Source of the DNA: Deltaproteobacteria bacterium
Lineage (GTDB): Bacteria; Desulfobacterota; Syntrophia; Syntrophales; Smithellaceae
Assembly (NCBI GenBank): GCA_011046295.1
Contig: DSAV01000008.1
Location: 1-16,049 of the forward strand
Length of the DNA: 16,049 nucleotides
Direction: 5' to 3'
Under the pieces are notes generated by a model. The model ran no database searches and was not told where the DNA came from. It saw only the letters and a program-made list of their open reading frames with translations. Both the position numbers and the translations under genes were made by a program. This document shows positions 14,215 through 16,049 of this stretch, piece after piece. Numbering within the stretch: the first letter of the stretch is position 1; each line of letters starts with the position of its first letter.

Positions 14215-15206
14215 AAAAACAGCGCAAGCATTGCCTCTATTGCGGAGAGATAATCACCAAGAAATATGAAGACGGAGTTCAGCGTGACTACTGCGGAGTC
14301 TGCCATACCTTTTTTTATGAAAACCCCCTTCCCGTGGTATCTTCAATTGTCGAATCTTCCCGCCGGATACTTTTGGTCAAACGCGAACGCCCACCATTTA
14401 AGGGTTACTGGTGCCTGCCCACGGGATTTGCCGAATCCGGAGAGAACATCGAAAGCGCGGCTCTGCGCGAGCTGAAAGAAGAAACGGGCATCAGGGGGCG
14501 TATTGTTAAACTGCTCGATGTCGAATCATACAAAAGCCGCTTTTACGGCGACTTGCTTTTTTTAACTTTTGTTGCCGAACAGGTGGGAGGGAAACTTGCC
14601 GCCGGTGATGATTGCGCGCAGGCCAAGTTCTGGCCGGCAAACAAATTGCCTCCGTTGGCCTTCCGGCCAAACAAAATTGCGGTTGACGCGTATATAAAAA
14701 GCAGGCGTGATTACTGGGCAATTTTTGATTCAATTAAAGAAGCGGACGAACATACACCTTCTCCCAGGACAGCGAAAGATTCTTTAACAAGGCGGCTGGC
14801 CAGTTTCATTAATAAAAATAAAAATGAAATTATTCATCATTGGCTGGATGATGTAATAACAAATCCTTCCACAGAAGAATACCACTGTGTTGACCGGCGC
14901 GTACTGGACAATATCTGCGACAAAATTCTTTCTCAAATAACTCTTTGGCTGGGCGGGCTCCACGACATCAGCCAGATAAAAAAATTTTACACCAAGCTGG
15001 GCCGCGAAAGAAAAAAATCCGGTTTTAAAATCAGCGACGCGCTCAGCGCACTGAGCCTCATCCGCAAGCATATCTGGATGTTCGCGCTGGCGCAGGACGT
15101 ACTGCAGAAAAACCTGGAGCTTTATGTGACATTTGAGCTCCAGCGCCGCATGACCATTTTCTTCGATTTAGCCACGTTTTACCTGACGCGGGGGTATGAA
15201 GAATAA
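14211..15206 (+). CDS. Zinc-ribbon Nudix hydrolase with C-terminal RsbRD-N-like helical domain
   Basis: The 331-residue protein starts at the ATG overlapping the methyltransferase stop. A zinc ribbon is formed by C8, C11, C28 and C31 (HCLYCG and DYCGVCH). A Nudix domain (about 40-165) follows with a perfect box from G72 to I94: E78, R86, E87, E90 and E91 all present. This resembles the ADP-ribose/NADH-type Nudix proteins (COG1051, NudC-like ribbon), which hydrolyse nucleoside diphosphate derivatives; the substrate here is open. Residues about 190-331 are helical: IIHHWLDDVI, YTKLGRERKKSGFKISDALSALSLIRKHIW and FFDLATFYLTRGYE. They resemble the RsbRD N-terminal domain, a globin-like sensor fold. 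A Nudix enzyme carrying such a module is unusual and suggests regulated activity. The last eight codons before the final Glu are duplicated downstream of the toxin-antitoxin pair. Confidence 0.85.
   Translation: MKKQRKHCLYCGEIITKKYEDGVQRDYCGVCHTFFYENPLPVVSSIVESSRRILLVKRERPPFKGYWCLPTGFAESGENIESAALRELKEETGIRGRIVKLLDVESYKSRFYGDLLFLTFVAEQVGGKLAAGDDCAQAKFWPANKLPPLAFRPNKIAVDAYIKSRRDYWAIFDSIKEADEHTPSPRTAKDSLTRRLASFINKNKNEIIHHWLDDVITNPSTEEYHCVDRRVLDNICDKILSQITLWLGGLHDISQIKKFYTKLGRERKKSGFKISDALSALSLIRKHIWMFALAQDVLQKNLELYVTFELQRRMTIFFDLATFYLTRGYEE
15177..15200 (+). repeat. Left direct repeat (3' end of the Nudix gene)
   Basis: These 24 bases encode FYLTRGYE at the end of the Nudix protein. They recur at 15998-16021 with a single G-to-C change, in the same orientation and ending at a stop codon a few bases later. 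The two copies are 821 bases apart and bracket the nucleotidyltransferase/HEPN pair. Confidence 0.85.
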
Positions 15207-15250
15207 TAAAACACAGCGCTTTCATTTTTGCTAAAATATTAATAATATCC

Positions 15251-15278
15251 TTGACATATTGTCTCTTTATGATAAAAA
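15251..15278 (+). promoter_or_regulatory. Candidate promoter for the MntA-HepT module
   Basis: A perfect TTGACA at 15251-15256 is followed 16 bases later by TAAAAA (15273-15278), four of six to consensus. TATGAT at 15268-15273 is a better -10 but would leave only an 11-base spacer. The gene starts about 25 bases downstream. The module therefore seems to carry its own promoter. Confidence 0.4.
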
Positions 15279-15303
15279 ATAAAACAACATACAGGAAAAA
15301 ATC

Positions 15304-15597
15304 ATGAAAGAAATTGAACGCATTTTAGATAATATCAGAAGGCACAAGCCGGAAATCGCCAGAGAATTTTACATAAAAGAAATCGGCGTCTTCGGCTCTT
15401 ACATTCGAGGAGAAGAAAAAGCCGACAGCGATATTGACATACTGGTTGAATTTGAAAAACCTATCGATCTTTTTCGCTTTCTTGATCTTGAAGAAAGGCT
15501 TTCAGATCTTTCCGGCAGGAAAGTCGATCTTGTTTCCAAAAAAGCCTTAAAGCCGTACATCGGAAAAGAAATATTGAAAGAGGTTCAGTATATATGA
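15304..15597 (+). CDS. mntA: MntA-type nucleotidyltransferase antitoxin
   Basis: The 97-residue protein is a minimal nucleotidyltransferase. It has the GSYIRG start of the motif (G31, S32), catalytic D43 and D45 in DSDIDILVEF (GS-x10-D-x-D), and a third Asp, D75, in GRKVDLVS. All three metal-binding acids are present, so it should be active. In characterised HepT-MntA pairs the antitoxin transfers AMP groups to a tyrosine of the HEPN toxin and so neutralises it. AGGA about 8 bases before the ATG is a fair ribosome site. Its stop overlaps the next start (ATGA, 15594-15597), the usual coupling in these pairs. Size, order and partner all fit the family. It may be part of an inserted cassette, given the direct repeats on both sides. 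Confidence 0.9.
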   Translation: MKEIERILDNIRRHKPEIAREFYIKEIGVFGSYIRGEEKADSDIDILVEFEKPIDLFRFLDLEERLSDLSGRKVDLVSKKALKPYIGKEILKEVQYI

Positions 15598-15944
15598 AGC
15601 GAGTCCTGCTCGATTATCTTACTGATATCCTTGATGCGATAAACGATATAGAAACCTTTCTCAAAAATACAGATTTCAATAAATTTCAATCAGACAATAT
15701 GCGCCGCAACGCGGTGGTTAGAAGCCTGGAAATCATCGGCGAGGCCTCAAGAAACATACCTGATGAATTGCGGCAGCAATACAAAGATATTCCATGGAAA
15801 AGAATGGCGGGCATGCGCGATAAGCTTATTCACGGATATTTTGGCGTTGATTATGAATCAGTTTGGGCTGTGGCCACCGAGCGCATACCTGAATTAAAAA
15901 AACCCCTCCAAAAAATGATAAAAGAACAATCCGGCAAAAAATAA
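15594..15944 (+). CDS. hepT: HepT-type HEPN toxin (DUF86)
   Basis: The 116-residue all-helical protein belongs to the HEPN/DUF86 RNase toxins. The catalytic motif R-x4-H is present as R75-DKLI-H80, followed by G81 and Y82, giving the full R-x4-H-x-Y motif. In studied HepT proteins that tyrosine is the site of AMPylation by MntA. Other family marks are RNAVVRSLEIIGEASRNIP (38-56), PWKRMAGMRDKLIHGYFGVD (67-86) and the C-terminal helix IPELKKPLQKM. No catalytic residue is missing, so the toxin looks intact and capable of RNA cleavage. It is translationally coupled to the antitoxin gene by a 4-base overlap. A hairpin overlapping its stop codon may end transcription. Confidence 0.92.
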   Translation: MKRVLLDYLTDILDAINDIETFLKNTDFNKFQSDNMRRNAVVRSLEIIGEASRNIPDELRQQYKDIPWKRMAGMRDKLIHGYFGVDYESVWAVATERIPELKKPLQKMIKEQSGKK

Positions 15945-15966
15945 ATTCTGCCGGAAGCGATTTTTT
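15930..15966 (+). terminator. Possible intrinsic terminator of the toxin-antitoxin operon
   Basis: TCCGGCA (15930-15936) and TGCCGGA (15949-15955) are perfect 7-bp complements around a 12-base A-rich loop that contains the hepT stop codon. Six T residues follow at 15961-15966. The 5-base gap between stem and T run makes it weaker than a textbook terminator. Confidence 0.45.
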
Positions 15967-15997
15967 ATATCAAACACTTAAACCCCTTTAACCTGCC

Positions 15998-16021
15998 TTT
16001 TACCTCACGCGGGGGTATGAA
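15998..16021 (+). repeat. Right direct repeat (copy of the Nudix gene 3' end)
   Basis: This copy matches 15177-15200 at 23 of 24 bases and still reads FYLTRGYE followed directly by TAA. An in-frame TAA at 15989-15991, two codons upstream, shows it is only a remnant and not the end of a second intact gene. After it the sequence to the window end is AT-rich and holds no gene. Confidence 0.85.
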
Positions 16022-16049
16022 TAAAAATAATATTTTTTCGATATATTAT

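Noticed and set aside
15945..16049. Right copy of FYLTRGYE as the end of a second Nudix paralogue
   Set aside because: A stop codon lies in frame two codons upstream, and the sequence before it shows no similarity to the Nudix C-terminal domain.

Overview
The window looks like a core chromosomal segment of a Gram-negative bacterium. The Kdo and LPS-transport genes (kdsA, kdsC, lptC, lptA, lptB) are followed by rpoN, hpf, ptsN and rapZ. That order, moderate GC, and a C-terminal domain resembling the RsbRD N-terminal family point to a deltaproteobacterial (Desulfobacterota-type) genome, possibly near Syntrophales. The lineage is inferred from gene content and order only.

Layout. At the left edge is the 5' end of coaBC (minus strand), divergent from a membrane-anchored M23 peptidase (plus strand). 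From about 11.9 kb down to 1.9 kb everything is on the minus strand, transcribed right to left: xerD/xerC-type recombinase, a 13-repeat TPR membrane protein, kdsA, kdsC, lptC, lptA, lptB, rpoN, hpf, ptsN, rapZ. Several junctions are translationally coupled (TPR/kdsA and lptC/lptA overlap by ATGA). Plausible internal sigma-70 promoters lie before lptC (with an extended -10) and before hpf. So the block probably works as a long envelope/sigma-54 operon with lptC-lptA-lptB-rpoN and hpf-ptsN-rapZ sub-transcripts.

From 12.0 kb rightward all genes are on the plus strand: rpiB, a CRP/FNR-family regulator with an FNR-type recognition helix but no visible Fe-S or cAMP-binding signature, a class I SAM methyltransferase, and an ATGA-coupled zinc-ribbon/Nudix protein with an extra helical C-terminal domain. 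Last comes a two-gene HEPN/nucleotidyltransferase toxin-antitoxin module of the HepT-MntA type.

The most unusual structure is at the right end. The last 24 bases of coding sequence of the Nudix gene (FYLTRGYE, one base different) are repeated about 0.8 kb downstream, just after the HepT gene, again followed by a stop. The toxin-antitoxin module is therefore bracketed by direct repeats derived from the 3' end of its neighbour. This suggests an inserted cassette that preserved the target gene's C-terminus. No CRISPR array, rRNA, tRNA or transposase was seen.
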